Positions 1 to 9,354 of a DNA stretch of 64,000 bases are shown here, piece after piece. The notes below the pieces were generated by a model. The model ran no database searches and was not told where the DNA came from. It saw only the letters and a program-made list of their open reading frames with translations. Origin of the DNA: Guyparkeria sp. SCN-R1 (lineage in GTDB: Bacteria; Pseudomonadota; Gammaproteobacteria; Halothiobacillales; Halothiobacillaceae); NCBI RefSeq assembly GCF_003932495.1, contig NZ_QZMT01000004.1, forward strand, positions 186,001 through 250,000, read 5' to 3'. The position numbers were made by a program, and so were the translations under genes. Every line of letters begins with the position of its first letter. The stretch's first letter is position 1.

Positions 1-448
1 CATAGCGCGCGTCGAGAAAGGCCTCGAGGTCCGCCTCGGCGGCAAAGCCTTGGTATTCGAGCTCGATGCGCGCCGCGCCGAGCCGCTCCTCCAGGCGGGC
101 GATCAGTGGCGAGTCCTCGCGGCGCGCCTCGGCGCCCAGGCCAACCTCGTCGAGCCCCGCGGCGAGCGACTGGATCACCGGGTGCTCGGCTCGCCCCTGG
201 GTCATGCCCAGCAGCGCCTCGCGCCACCAGTCGAGCTTGGCCATGGCGACCTGGGGCTCGCTGACGGTCTCCGGGATTTCGGCCAGCGAGACATCCAGCG
301 CCCGCAGGGCCGTCACCGCCCGCTGCCGGGCGGGGGGGAGCTTGAGGCTGGCCAGCCGAAAGGCACTGCCAACCGGGCGGGCCAGGCGTTCGCATTCGGC
401 GGCAGCCAGATGGGGCTCGACCGACGGGCGGGTGGATTCGGCATTCAT
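1..448 (-). CDS. Squalene/phytoene synthase family protein (N-terminal part, runs off window)
   Basis: Reading leftward from the ATG at 448 the frame stays open to the window edge, about 149 codons. The N-terminal third resembles trans-isoprenyl diphosphate synthases of the squalene/phytoene synthase family: a segment reading [16 protein letters not shown] near residues 29-44, then [12 protein letters not shown], matching the family's typical KLxWWREE motif, followed by HPVIQSLA. The family condenses two prenyl diphosphates head to head. The usual first Asp-rich motif between these segments is not evident ([11 protein letters not shown] stands there), so activity is uncertain and an assembly-factor-like paralogue (NDUFAF6 type) is possible. 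The C-terminal half lies outside the window. Confidence 0.6.
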   Translation of the reverse strand, partial: MNAESTRPSVEPHLAAAECERLARPVGSAFRLASLKLPPARQRAVTALRALDVSLAEIPETVSEPQVAMAKLDWWREALLGMTQGRAEHPVIQSLAAGLDEVGLGAEARREDSPLIARLEERLGAARIELEYQGFAAEADLEAFLDARY

Positions 449-590
449 GGACAGGGATTCTACCAGTTCCATCCGCTCGCCAGCCGGGTATCCGGCCGCC
501 GTCGCCCCTCAAGAAATTGCCCGGCCGACCGATACACCAGCAAGCGTCTATCCTTTCCCGCCATCAACCCCGAGCAAGGTGCCATCCCCA

Positions 591-1772
591 ATGAGCCAGC
601 CCAGCATCCTGCGTCGCCTGAAGTGGTCCTTTGTCGGCATGGGCATTGTCATGGGCGCGATCTTTCCGGTCTTCGCGTCGTTCTTCGTTGAATTCCGGGA
701 CGGCATGCTGGGCTGGTTCGTGGTCGGCTGTCTCGGCGCGGGCCTGACCGTCGGGTTCGTCAACTACGGGCTCGCCCACCTGATCCTGCTGCGGCGCATG
801 GGCGCGCTGGCGCGCCTGGCGGGTGCTGTGCGGGAGGGCAATCTCACCGAGAAGTGCCAGATCGTCAGCCATGACTCGCTCGGCGAGATCGTGACCAGCG
901 TCAACGGCATGATCGACCAGTTGCATGCCCAGATGGGCGATCTCAACCGCAGCAGCGATTCGCTATCCGCGGCCGCCGGCAGCCTCGATCAAAGTGTTTC
1001 CAGCGTGATGACGGCGCAGGGCCGGGTCCAGGCACAGCGCGAGCGTACCCTGGGCGAGGCACGCGAGGTGGCAGACGGCGGCGGGCGGCTGGTCGAGGCA
1101 ATCCTCGAGGCCGGTCAGCAGGCCGGCGAAATGCAGTCGCGTGCCGAGCAGACCCGCGGCCAGGTCGGCGAGAGTGTCGCCTCGATCGCCCGTTCACAGG
1201 AGCGCGTCGAGGAAACCGCCGCGCTGATCACCTCGCTGGTGGGCGCCCGCGACCGGATCAGCGGCATGACGGCGACCATCGATGCCGTCGCGCAGCAGAC
1301 CAACCTGCTGGCACTGAATGCCGCGATCGAGTCCGCCCGTGCCGGCGAGCACGGGCGCGGTTTCGCCGTGGTGGCCGACGAGGTGCGCAAGCTTGCCGGG
1401 CGCAGTGGCGAGGCGGCCCGGGAGATCGGTTTGGTGATGGAAACACTGGGGCGCGACGTGACCGCCGCCGACGAGAAGATGCAGGAGGCCAGTCGGTACT
1501 CCGCGGACGCCGAGCGCTCCCTGCAGACGGCCTCTGGCGGGCTCTCCGACGTGCTCGAGTCGGTGGCCGACACGGTCAAGCTCACCGAGGAGGCGGCCAG
1601 TCACGGGCAACGTCACCAGATGGCGATCGAGCAGCTTACCGCGGATCTCAACTCGCTGATCGAGGTGGTCGAGCGCAATGCCGAGACCATGCAGTCGGCG
1701 AACCAGGCGGTCGATTCGGTCAACCGCGAGGCCGATCGCCTGGTGAGTCAGGTCGCGCGTTTCCGGTTGTGA
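591..1772 (+). CDS. Methyl-accepting chemotaxis protein without a periplasmic sensor domain
   Basis: A 393-residue chemoreceptor. The frame is open far upstream, but the ATG at 591 gives a typical start with basic residues before a membrane segment. Two hydrophobic segments (about residues 12-32 and 40-65) are separated by only about eight polar residues, so there is no periplasmic ligand domain. A HAMP-like stretch follows ([18 protein letters not shown]), then a coiled coil. The conserved signalling tip is clear: [19 protein letters not shown] followed by [15 protein letters not shown]. It would pass signals to CheW/CheA. No C-terminal NWETF-type receptor-modification peptide is present. 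It stands alone on plus between two minus-strand synthase-like genes, so the ligand cannot be inferred. Confidence 0.9.
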   Translation: MSQPSILRRLKWSFVGMGIVMGAIFPVFASFFVEFRDGMLGWFVVGCLGAGLTVGFVNYGLAHLILLRRMGALARLAGAVREGNLTEKCQIVSHDSLGEIVTSVNGMIDQLHAQMGDLNRSSDSLSAAAGSLDQSVSSVMTAQGRVQAQRERTLGEAREVADGGGRLVEAILEAGQQAGEMQSRAEQTRGQVGESVASIARSQERVEETAALITSLVGARDRISGMTATIDAVAQQTNLLALNAAIESARAGEHGRGFAVVADEVRKLAGRSGEAAREIGLVMETLGRDVTAADEKMQEASRYSADAERSLQTASGGLSDVLESVADTVKLTEEAASHGQRHQMAIEQLTADLNSLIEVVERNAETMQSANQAVDSVNREADRLVSQVARFRL

Positions 1773-1792
1773 CCGGGACGGGGCCGCTGGTC

Positions 1793-2374
1793 TCAGCCGC
1801 GGCCGGCGACAACCCGCCAGGTGATGCGAATCGCCGCCGTCGCCCACGCCACGGGCGAGCGCGCGGTCTCGGTCTGAAACCAGAGAGAGGGGTCGACCTG
1901 CCGTTCGCGCAGGATCTGCTCGACCCGCACGATCGTCAGCCGATAACGCCAGCCGGCCAGCCATGGGCGACCCAGCGGGGCCGCGCCCTGCAGGATGCCG
2001 CGGATGCGTCCGGCAAAACGTTCGTTGAAGCGCCGGAAGGCGAAGTCGACCCGCTGGTCGTTCCAGTGGGCGTCGGTCACCCCCAGTTGTGCCAGTTCGT
2101 CGGCCGGCAGCCGCACGGCGTGCTCGGCCTGGCGGTCGGCCGCCGCGTCCAGCCAGCCGTCGACCAGCAGCACGGCGGTGAGCAGTCCGTCGACACGGGA
2201 CTGGTCGGTCGGGGAGAGGCGCTCGAACCACGGTGGGCGAAAAGCGGCCAGACGCTCGCGGTAGAAAGTGACCAGTTCACCCATGTTCTCCGGCGTGCTG
2301 GCCGGCGCCAGCGGGGCGTTAAGCTGCCGGGCGTCCACGGGCCAGCCGAGCAGGGAGGCGACTCGCGGGATCAT
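1793..2374 (-). CDS. Short squalene/phytoene synthase-like protein, probably lacking the first catalytic motif
   Basis: 193 residues. The central part (VRLPADELAQLGVTD, then a run with FRRFNERFAGRI) looks like the C-terminal half of phytoene/squalene synthases, where YLPxDEL follows the second Asp-rich motif; the preceding LVDGWLDAAADRQAE could be a remnant of that motif. Family members are usually around 270-340 residues, so the half carrying the first DxxxD motif is missing. The start codon overlaps the gph stop by four bases (ATGA), so it is probably translated as the last gene of the mtaD-ubiG-gph run. It could be a degenerate paralogue of the gene at the left edge of the window. Function unknown. 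Confidence 0.5.
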   Translation of the reverse strand: MIPRVASLLGWPVDARQLNAPLAPASTPENMGELVTFYRERLAAFRPPWFERLSPTDQSRVDGLLTAVLLVDGWLDAAADRQAEHAVRLPADELAQLGVTDAHWNDQRVDFAFRRFNERFAGRIRGILQGAAPLGRPWLAGWRYRLTIVRVEQILRERQVDPSLWFQTETARSPVAWATAAIRITWRVVAGRG

Positions 2375-3072
2375 TTCGCGTCTACCGCGTCCGCGCTTGC
2401 GGCATTTTCTGCCGACCGAGTCAGAAGGATGGCGATGTCCTCGGGCCGATCGATCACCACCGTGGCCCCCCAGGTCTCGATGGGGCGCTCACCGTCTAGA
2501 TAGCCCCAGCGCCCGGCGACGGTGGGCATGTGGGCGGCGTTGCCGGCAATGATGTCGCGCTCGTGGTCACCGATGTACCAGATCGTGTTGGGCGACAGGC
2601 GCAGCTTGCCGGCCGCGAACAGCAGTGGGTCCGGGTGGGGCTTGGCCCGCTTGAGGTCGTCACCGCAAACCACTACCGCCGGGGTAATCTCCAATGCCTC
2701 CAGCAGCCGTCGCGTCAATTCGCCGGGCTTGTTGGTAACCACGCCCCACGGCAGGGCACGTTGCTCGAGCGAATCGACCAGCGCCTCGAGCCCCGGGAAC
2801 AGGCAGGTGTGCACGGCCAGGTCCTCGGCGTAGAGCGCCAGGAAACGTTCTCGCAACCCGTCGTAGCTGTCGTGCTCCGGGGTAATGCCCAGCCCGATCC
2901 CCAGCAGTCCGCGCGCGCCGTTGGAGACGTGCGGTCGAATCTCGTCGAACGGCATCGGCTCGAGCCCCTGCTCGGCACGCACGCGATTGAGCGCGGCGGC
3001 CATGTCGGGGGCGGTGTCGAGCAGGGTGCCGTCGAGATCGAACAGGATCGCTTGTGGGGCGGAGAGGGGCAT
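2371..3072 (-). CDS. gph: Phosphoglycolate phosphatase (HAD superfamily)
   Basis: 233 residues. HAD motif I is FDLDGTLLDT near the N-terminus, motif II is in VVTNKP, motif III in KPHPDP, and motif IV is GDHERDI. Gph removes the phosphate from 2-phosphoglycolate, the oxygenase by-product of Rubisco, so it fits an autotroph, although related HAD phosphatases are hard to tell apart. ATG 3072 is chosen because AAGGAG lies five bases upstream; a TTG one codon earlier is also in frame. It follows ubiG closely and overlaps the next gene by four bases, the usual gammaproteobacterial ubiG-gph pairing. Confidence 0.88.
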   Translation of the reverse strand: MPLSAPQAILFDLDGTLLDTAPDMAAALNRVRAEQGLEPMPFDEIRPHVSNGARGLLGIGLGITPEHDSYDGLRERFLALYAEDLAVHTCLFPGLEALVDSLEQRALPWGVVTNKPGELTRRLLEALEITPAVVVCGDDLKRAKPHPDPLLFAAGKLRLSPNTIWYIGDHERDIIAGNAAHMPTVAGRWGYLDGERPIETWGATVVIDRPEDIAILLTRSAENAASADAVDAK

Positions 3073-3081
3073 CAAGACTCC

Positions 3082-3810
3082 TTAACTGTCTTTCACAAAG
3101 GCCATTAGGTAGTTCACATCCAGATCGCGATCGTGGAGCGAGAACTCACGGGTCAGCGGGTTGTAGACGATGCCGGTCGACGCGATCGGCTTGAGGCCCG
3201 CCGCCCGGCCCATCCGCGCGAGCTCCCCGGGGCGGATGAACTGGCGATGATCGTGCGTGCCGCGCGGCACCATGTCGAGCAGGTATTCGGCCGCGACGAT
3301 CCCCAACAACCACGACTTGGCGTTGCGGTTGAGCGTCGAGAGGAACACGTGGCCGCCGGGGCGTACCGCTTCGGCAAGCGCGGCGATGATGCGGCCGGGT
3401 TCCTCGACGTGCTCGAGCATCTCCATGCAGGTGACCACGTCGAACGCCTCGGCGTGTTCGGGGGCGAAGCGCGTGACGTCGGCCACCTGGTAGTCGATGT
3501 CGAGATAGTCCGGCGCATGGTCGCGGGCGACGTCGATGACGTCCTCGGCCAGGTCGAGCGCGGTGACGGCAGCCCCGCTGCGGGCCAGTGCCTCGGCGAG
3601 AATGCCACCGCCGCATCCCACGTCCAGCACGCGACTGTCGCCGGCGTCGCTGTAGCGCTCGACAAAGGCCATGCGCAATGGGTTGATCGCGTGCAGCGAG
3701 GCGAACGGGCCGTCGCTGTCCCACCACTGCTGGGCGAGGCGGTTGAAATGCGCCAGCTCGTCGGGCGAGGCGCTGGATGAGCGGTCAACGGTGTCGGTGG
3801 TCGGGGTCAT
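3082..3810 (-). CDS. ubiG: Ubiquinone biosynthesis O-methyltransferase UbiG
   Basis: Class I SAM-dependent methyltransferase of 242 residues. SAM-binding motif I is VLDVGCGGGILAEALA, the acidic end of strand 2 is in TALDLAEDVI, and EMLEHVEEP is the typical post-motif. The N-terminal FNRLAQQWWDSDGPF and LHAINPLRMAFV are characteristic of UbiG. It performs the two O-methylations of ubiquinone biosynthesis at the membrane surface. I prefer ATG 3810, preceded by CGGGAAC, over an in-frame GTG at 3864 that overlaps the stop of the upstream deaminase but has no visible ribosome-binding site. It lies between the mtaD-type gene and gph on one strand, probably one transcript. Confidence 0.93.
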   Translation of the reverse strand: MTPTTDTVDRSSSASPDELAHFNRLAQQWWDSDGPFASLHAINPLRMAFVERYSDAGDSRVLDVGCGGGILAEALARSGAAVTALDLAEDVIDVARDHAPDYLDIDYQVADVTRFAPEHAEAFDVVTCMEMLEHVEEPGRIIAALAEAVRPGGHVFLSTLNRNAKSWLLGIVAAEYLLDMVPRGTHDHRQFIRPGELARMGRAAGLKPIASTGIVYNPLTREFSLHDRDLDVNYLMAFVKDS

Positions 3811-3860
3811 CGCGGTGTTCCCGGCGAGTGCAGACGATTGAAGGGGTGGGCGGCGAGCGG

Positions 3861-5207
3861 TCACGTTTGCGGCTTGGCGCGCAGGATCGGCTCTCGCCAG
3901 CGGTTCGCCCGGTCGATGATGGCGCGGCAGTCCAGCCCACGCAACTGCCCGGCGCGCAGTCGTGCGCGACCATCGATCCAGACGTCGCTTACCTGCCGTC
4001 GCGAGGCGCTGTAGACCAGCGTTGAGACGGCATCGTAGACCGGCTGGGTCTCCGGCATGTCGAGATCGACGGCCACGAGATCGGCCTGCTTACCCGGTTC
4101 GATCGAGCCGATGCGATGCTCCAGCCCGAAGGCGCGTGCGCCACCCAGGGTCGCCATGTGCAGGGCCTGGTGGGCGCTGACCGCCGCGGCATCGCCGGCC
4201 ACGGGTTTGGCGATCAGCGCGGCGGTGCGCATCTCGTCGAACATGTCGAGATCGTTGTTGCTGGCCGCCCCGTCGGTGCCCAGTCCGACATTGACGCCGG
4301 CCTCAAGCAACTTGGCCACCGGGCAGAAGCCCGAGGCGAGCTTGAGATTCGATTGCGGTGAGTGCAGCACGTGGGTGCCGGTCACCGCCAACCGGGCGAT
4401 GTCTGAATCGGTCAGCTGGGTCATGTGCACCGCGACCAGGCGCTCGTTGAGCAGGCCCAGCCGGTCGAGCCGCGCCAGTGGTCGTTCGCCGGTGGCGGCG
4501 AGGGCCGACTCGACCTCGTGGGCGGTCTCGTGGACATGCATGTGTACGGGAAGGTCCAGCTGGTCGCTCATGGTGCGCACCCGTTCGAGCGCAGCGTCGC
4601 CGACGGTATAGGGCGCGTGCGGGGCAAGCGTGAACTCGATGCGCGGGTGATGGCGCCAGTCATTGACCAGATCCACGCCCTTGGCCAGCGCCTCCTCGGC
4701 GTTGGCCGACCAGCGATTGGGCGCGTCGATCACCACGATGCCGAACACCCCCCGCAGGCCGGCGGCCTGCACCGCCTCGATCGCCGCCTCGGGAAAGAAG
4801 TACATGTCCGAGAGCGTGGTGGTGCCGCTGCGGATCATCTCGACGGCGGCCAGCATCGTGCCGTCATGGACGAAGTCGTGGCCCAGCATCTGTCCCTCGA
4901 CCGGCCAGATGTGTTCCTCGAGCCAGGTCATCAAGGGCAGGTCGTCGGCCAGCCCGCGCATCAGGCTCATCGCCGCGTGGGTGTGGCCGTTGACCAGCCC
5001 CGGGATCAGGGCGTGGGTGGGCAGGTCGACCCATTCGATGGGTTCCTCGGTTGCCTGCTGGCGTTCACGGGCCTGCTCGCGGGTCAGGATGGCTTCGATG
5101 CGGCCGTCGCGAATCCACACCGCGTGGTCTTCAAGCACCTCGTCGCGCGGGGCGACGGGGATCAGCCAGCGGGGGGCGAGGATCTGGATGGGGTGGTCGG
5201 TTGCCAT
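3861..5207 (-). CDS. mtaD: 5-methylthioadenosine/S-adenosylhomocysteine deaminase-type amidohydrolase (TRZ/ATZ family)
   Basis: 448 residues, amidohydrolase superfamily. Metal-binding and catalytic motifs appear in order: GLVNGHTHAAMSLMRG (first HxH), LAPHAPYTV, HMHVHET, AVHMTQL and the late GTDGAASNN with the conserved Asp. The C-terminal GSIEPGKQADLVAVDL strand is typical of the superfamily. Family members deaminate S-adenosylhomocysteine or methylthioadenosine; its position directly before the SAM-dependent methyltransferase ubiG supports a role in clearing SAH, but the substrate is inferred. It is the first gene of a minus-strand run with ubiG and gph. Confidence 0.85.
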   Translation of the reverse strand: MATDHPIQILAPRWLIPVAPRDEVLEDHAVWIRDGRIEAILTREQARERQQATEEPIEWVDLPTHALIPGLVNGHTHAAMSLMRGLADDLPLMTWLEEHIWPVEGQMLGHDFVHDGTMLAAVEMIRSGTTTLSDMYFFPEAAIEAVQAAGLRGVFGIVVIDAPNRWSANAEEALAKGVDLVNDWRHHPRIEFTLAPHAPYTVGDAALERVRTMSDQLDLPVHMHVHETAHEVESALAATGERPLARLDRLGLLNERLVAVHMTQLTDSDIARLAVTGTHVLHSPQSNLKLASGFCPVAKLLEAGVNVGLGTDGAASNNDLDMFDEMRTAALIAKPVAGDAAAVSAHQALHMATLGGARAFGLEHRIGSIEPGKQADLVAVDLDMPETQPVYDAVSTLVYSASRRQVSDVWIDGRARLRAGQLRGLDCRAIIDRANRWREPILRAKPQT

Positions 5208-5401
5208 GACGGGAATCTGTGTGCCGTTGAGGGTGACTAAAGCGGGTTTCGAAGCCTAGCATGCCGCGCCGTGGCGGCCTTTGTCGAAATCGATTCGATT
5301 CGTGATATGCTCCTTGACTTGCCCCTCCGAATCCGCGCCAAATTATTTTGGCCAGTGACGTCGTTGTTCGTCGAGTGGGCACAAAACGCAATGGATTTAA
5401 T

Positions 5402-5430
5402 GCGCTCGTCGTTCCGGGGAGCGCTTTTTT
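5402..5430 (+). terminator. Terminator-like hairpin in the argD leader
   Basis: GCGCTC (5402-5407) pairs with GAGCGC (5419-5424) across an 11-base loop and is followed directly by six T, then GG and four T. This is the shape of an intrinsic terminator, yet it lies about 50 bases before the argD start on the same strand. It may be an attenuator or stop transcription arriving from further upstream. Confidence 0.45.
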
Positions 5431-5440
5431 GGTTTTGTAT

Positions 5441-5459
5441 CGCCCGGAAATTCCGGGCG
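5441..5459. promoter_or_regulatory. Perfect inverted repeat just upstream of argD
   Basis: CGCCCGGAA, one base, TTCCGGGCG: a perfect nine-base inverted repeat 22 bases before the argD ATG. It may be a protein-binding operator, or the second of two tandem leader hairpins that would partly cover the ribosome-binding region. No match to an ArgR box is evident. Confidence 0.4.
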
Positions 5460-5481
5460 AAATCGGTTTTCGAGGAACGCC

Positions 5482-6660
5482 GTGAGCGACTTTCTGCTGC
5501 CCACCTACAATCGACAGCCCGTCCGTTTCGTCCGGGGCGAAGGCCCGTACCTCTGGGACGAGTCGGGCGTGCAATACCTCGACGCGGTCAGCGGCATTGC
5601 AGTGACCGGCCTGGGGCACGCCCACCCGGACATCGCCGAGGCCCTGTGCGACCAGGCCAAGACCCTGATCCACACCTCCAATCTCTACGGCATTCCGTGG
5701 CAGGAGCGCCTGGGCGAACGACTTGCGGCACTCTCGGGCATGGAGAAGGTGTTCTTCGGTAACTCCGGCTCGGAGGCCAACGAGGCGGCGATCAAGCTTG
5801 CCCGCCTGCATGGTCGTCGCCGCGAGATCGCAAACCCGAAGATCGCGGTCATGGAGCACAGCTTCCACGGCCGCACGCTGGCCGCGCTGGCCGCGACCGG
5901 CAACGCCGCCATCCAGAAGGGCTTCGAGCCGTTGCTCGATGGCTTCGTGCGTGTGCCCTACGGCGACATCGACGCCTTGGAGCAGATAGCGGCAGACCCG
6001 CAAATCGTCGCCGTGCTGCTCGAGCCGGTGCAGGGCGAGGGCGGCGTTCGCCCGGCACCGACCGGCTATCTGGCCGCGGTGCGCGCGCTGTGCGACCGGC
6101 AGGACTGGCTGATGATGGTCGACGAGGTGCAGACCGGCATCGCCCGCACCGGACGCTGGTTCGGCTTCCAGCACGAGGCCGGGGTGCTGCCCGACGTGAT
6201 GAGCCTGGCCAAGGGACTGGGCAACGGCGTGCCGATCGGCGCCTGTCTGACCGCCGGGCGGGCCACCGACCTGTTCGGCCCGGGCAGCCACGGTTCGACC
6301 TTCGGCGGCAACCCGCTGGTCTGCCGCGCGGCGGCGACCGTGCTCGAGGTGATCGAGCGCGACGGGCTGGTCATGCGGGCCGAGAAGCTGGGCCAGTCCA
6401 TCGCCGGGCGTATCCGCGACGGGCTGGCCGGTCTCGATGGCTTTCGCGAGGTGCGCGGTCGCGGCCTGATGATCGGCATCGAGCTGGACCGTCCGGCCGG
6501 CGAGCTGGTCGGCCGGGCGCTGGAGCAGGGCCTGCTGATCAACGTCACCGCCGGCTCGGTGGTGCGTCTGCTGCCGCCGATGATCCTGAGTGAATCGCAG
6601 GCCGACCTGATCGCCGATCGGGTGATCGGCGTCATCCGCGACTGGTACGCGGCCAACTGA
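5482..6660 (+). CDS. argD: Acetylornithine aminotransferase (class III PLP-dependent)
   Basis: 392 residues. Signatures of class III aminotransferases are present: FGNSGSEANEAAIKLAR for phosphate binding, HSFHGRTLAALAATG, LEPVQGEGG, MVDEVQTGIARTG with the PLP-ring Asp, and SLAKGLGNGVPIGA with the Schiff-base Lys. ArgD converts N-acetylglutamate semialdehyde to N-acetylornithine and can also act in lysine synthesis. argF follows after 65 bases on the same strand and argA after that, so this is an arginine gene group. Two leader hairpins precede it. Confidence 0.95.
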   Translation: MSDFLLPTYNRQPVRFVRGEGPYLWDESGVQYLDAVSGIAVTGLGHAHPDIAEALCDQAKTLIHTSNLYGIPWQERLGERLAALSGMEKVFFGNSGSEANEAAIKLARLHGRRREIANPKIAVMEHSFHGRTLAALAATGNAAIQKGFEPLLDGFVRVPYGDIDALEQIAADPQIVAVLLEPVQGEGGVRPAPTGYLAAVRALCDRQDWLMMVDEVQTGIARTGRWFGFQHEAGVLPDVMSLAKGLGNGVPIGACLTAGRATDLFGPGSHGSTFGGNPLVCRAAATVLEVIERDGLVMRAEKLGQSIAGRIRDGLAGLDGFREVRGRGLMIGIELDRPAGELVGRALEQGLLINVTAGSVVRLLPPMILSESQADLIADRVIGVIRDWYAAN

Positions 6661-6725
6661 GTTTTCGGGGCTTGCCCAGGGTTTAGACCCGGGCGCGCTC
6701 CTCAACCGACAGAATCGATATCGTT

Positions 6726-7649
<924 letters not shown>

Positions 7650-7679
7650 TTCGCGCCGGTCCTAACCGACCTGGAGCAG

Positions 7680-7712
7680 AGGCCCGGTCCCGGCATGAGC
7701 GGGGCCGGGCCT
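7680..7712 (+). terminator. GC-rich hairpin after argF, possible terminator
   Basis: AGGCCCGG (7680-7687) pairs with CCGGGCCT (7705-7712). It lies 30 bases after the argF stop, but no T tract follows, so termination would be weak or need Rho. Confidence 0.4.
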
Positions 7713-7811
7713 CGTTACGTCCTGGCCCGCTGATTTCCCCCGAACCGGCGCGACGGTTATCCTCACGTCAGACGAATCCCACCCCAGCCACCGTCGTAGG
7801 GAGGTCACGCG

Positions 7812-9158
7812 TTGACCGATAGCAAGGATCAAGCCTCGAACGTCACCTGCCAGCCCTCCGGCGAGGCGCGGGTGCTGGTGCAGGGACTGCGCGATGCCGT
7901 CCCGTACATCCGCGAGCACGAGGACCACGTCTTCGTGGTCGCCTTCGGCGGCGAGGCACTCGACGAGCCGGCCAGCTTCGAGCGGCTGATCCGCGACCTG
8001 GTGCTGATCGCCGATCTCGGCGTGCGCCTCGTGCTGGTGCCGGGGGCCCGTCCGCAGATCAACCGCCGTTTCCAGGAAGCCGGTTTTGAGGAGCGCTTCC
8101 ACCAGGGACTGCGCGTCACCGAGCCGGACATGATTGACCTGCTGACCGAGGCGGTCGGTGCGGTGCAGTTCGACGTGATTTCCTGGCTGTCGGCACGCCT
8201 GAGTCTGGCCTCGGGTTCCGGGCTGGCCCAGCGGGTGCTGACCGGCAATTTCGTCACCGCGCGCCCCATGGGCGTGATCGACGGGGTGGATCTCGGTCAT
8301 ACCGGCGCGGTGCGTCGCGTTGACGTCGACGGCGTGCGCGATGCACTCGGCGACGGCTCGATCGTGGTGCAGTCGAACATCGGCTATTCACCCACCGGCG
8401 AGCTGTTCAATCTGCGCGCCGAGGATGTCGCCGAGAGCATGGCCGTCGCGCTGGGGGCCGACAAGCTGATCTTCCTCACCGACCCGCTCGACGACCTGCC
8501 CACCGCCATGAGCCTCTCCGAAGTCGAGGGGCTGCTGGAGCGCCAGGGCGACAACCTGTCGACCGAGTTTCAGTTGCACCTGCACAGCGCCGTGCGCGCC
8601 TGCTCGAAGGGCGTGGATCGGATTCACCTGGTCGATCGCGAGGTCGACGGGGCGCTACTGGTCGAGCTCTACACGCGTGACGGCTGTGGCACGCTGATCA
8701 CCAGCGAGCCCTACGAGCGCATTCGCCCGGCCACCCTCGATGACATCGGCGGCATCCTTGCCCTGATCGAGCCGATGGAGCAGGCCGGCGTGCTGGTGCG
8801 CCGTTCGAGGGAGCAACTGGAGCTGGAGACCGATCGCTTCGTCGTGATCGACCGCGACGGCGACATCATCGCCTGTGCCGCACTTTATCCCTTCCCCGAG
8901 GACGGCACCGCCGAATTGGCCGCGCTGGTGGTGCACCCCGCCTACCAGGGCGGCGGCCGGGCCTCGCGCCTGCTCGGCTTCATGGAAAGCCGGGCGCGCT
9001 CGCTGGGCCTGAAATCGCTGTTCCTGCTCTCGACCCAGACCATGGCCTTCTTCCGCGAAAAGGGCTTTGCCGATGAAAGCCTGGAGCGACTGCCCGCCGA
9101 GCGGCGCGCCTTCTACAACCTCAAGCGCAATTCGCGGATCTTCCGCAAGTGGCTGTAG
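7812..9158 (+). CDS. argA: N-acetylglutamate synthase (amino-acid kinase fold plus GNAT domain)
   Basis: 448 residues, the ArgA length. Residues from about 25 to 290 form the amino-acid-kinase-like regulatory domain (VFVVAFGGEAL, LVLVPGARPQIN, VVQSNIGYSPTGE). The last 150 residues are a GNAT acetyltransferase domain with AALVVHPAYQGGGRASRLL for acetyl-CoA binding and FFREKGF near the end. It carries out the first step of arginine synthesis. The start is TTG, supported by a strong GGGAGGT ribosome-binding site about 10 bases upstream; no alternative ATG is available before the conserved region. In family members arginine inhibits through the kinase-like domain. Confidence 0.94.
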   Translation: MTDSKDQASNVTCQPSGEARVLVQGLRDAVPYIREHEDHVFVVAFGGEALDEPASFERLIRDLVLIADLGVRLVLVPGARPQINRRFQEAGFEERFHQGLRVTEPDMIDLLTEAVGAVQFDVISWLSARLSLASGSGLAQRVLTGNFVTARPMGVIDGVDLGHTGAVRRVDVDGVRDALGDGSIVVQSNIGYSPTGELFNLRAEDVAESMAVALGADKLIFLTDPLDDLPTAMSLSEVEGLLERQGDNLSTEFQLHLHSAVRACSKGVDRIHLVDREVDGALLVELYTRDGCGTLITSEPYERIRPATLDDIGGILALIEPMEQAGVLVRRSREQLELETDRFVVIDRDGDIIACAALYPFPEDGTAELAALVVHPAYQGGGRASRLLGFMESRARSLGLKSLFLLSTQTMAFFREKGFADESLERLPAERRAFYNLKRNSRIFRKWL

Positions 9159-9320
9159 CCCGAACATTCCATGAATTGCCCACGCCCTCGCTTGTCTCTT
9201 GTCCGCACAAGGAATTTTCTTCAGTCGGCCGTAATCACCGATACGCCGCTCCTTCAAAAAATCCCTTGTGCGGCCAATATCCTGCGCGATCATCGTGCGC
9301 AATTCATGGAATGTCCGGGC
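9158..9320. repeat. 163-bp inverted-repeat element (MITE-like or large hairpin)
   Basis: The ends are 22-base inverted repeats with one mismatch: left 9158-9179 (GCCCGAACATTCCATGAATT...) and right 9299-9320. Further in, CCGCACAAGG on the left pairs with CCTTGTGCGG on the right, and CGGCCGTAATCAC near the centre suggests more pairing. The element begins on the last base of the argA stop and ends just before rsmJ; a run of six T follows at about 9332. It carries no credible gene. It could be a mobile MITE or an elaborate transcript end for argA. Confidence 0.6.
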
Positions 9321-9354
9321 TTGTCCGGAACGTTTTTTCACTCGGATGCATAAA

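Larger units (their letters stand above)
5208..5481. promoter_or_regulatory. Divergent intergenic region between the mtaD-type gene and argD
   Basis: 274 bases that must hold promoters for both directions. On plus, TTGACT at 5314-5319 is a reasonable -35, but no good -10 is found at 17 bases; AAATTA follows at about 20. The region is more AT-rich than its surroundings up to 5400, then carries two hairpins in the argD leader, listed separately. Confidence 0.35.

Noticed and set aside
5131-6705. A 524-codon minus-strand open frame opposite argD
   Set aside because: It covers argD and its leader in antisense, and its translation is low-complexity with no domain.
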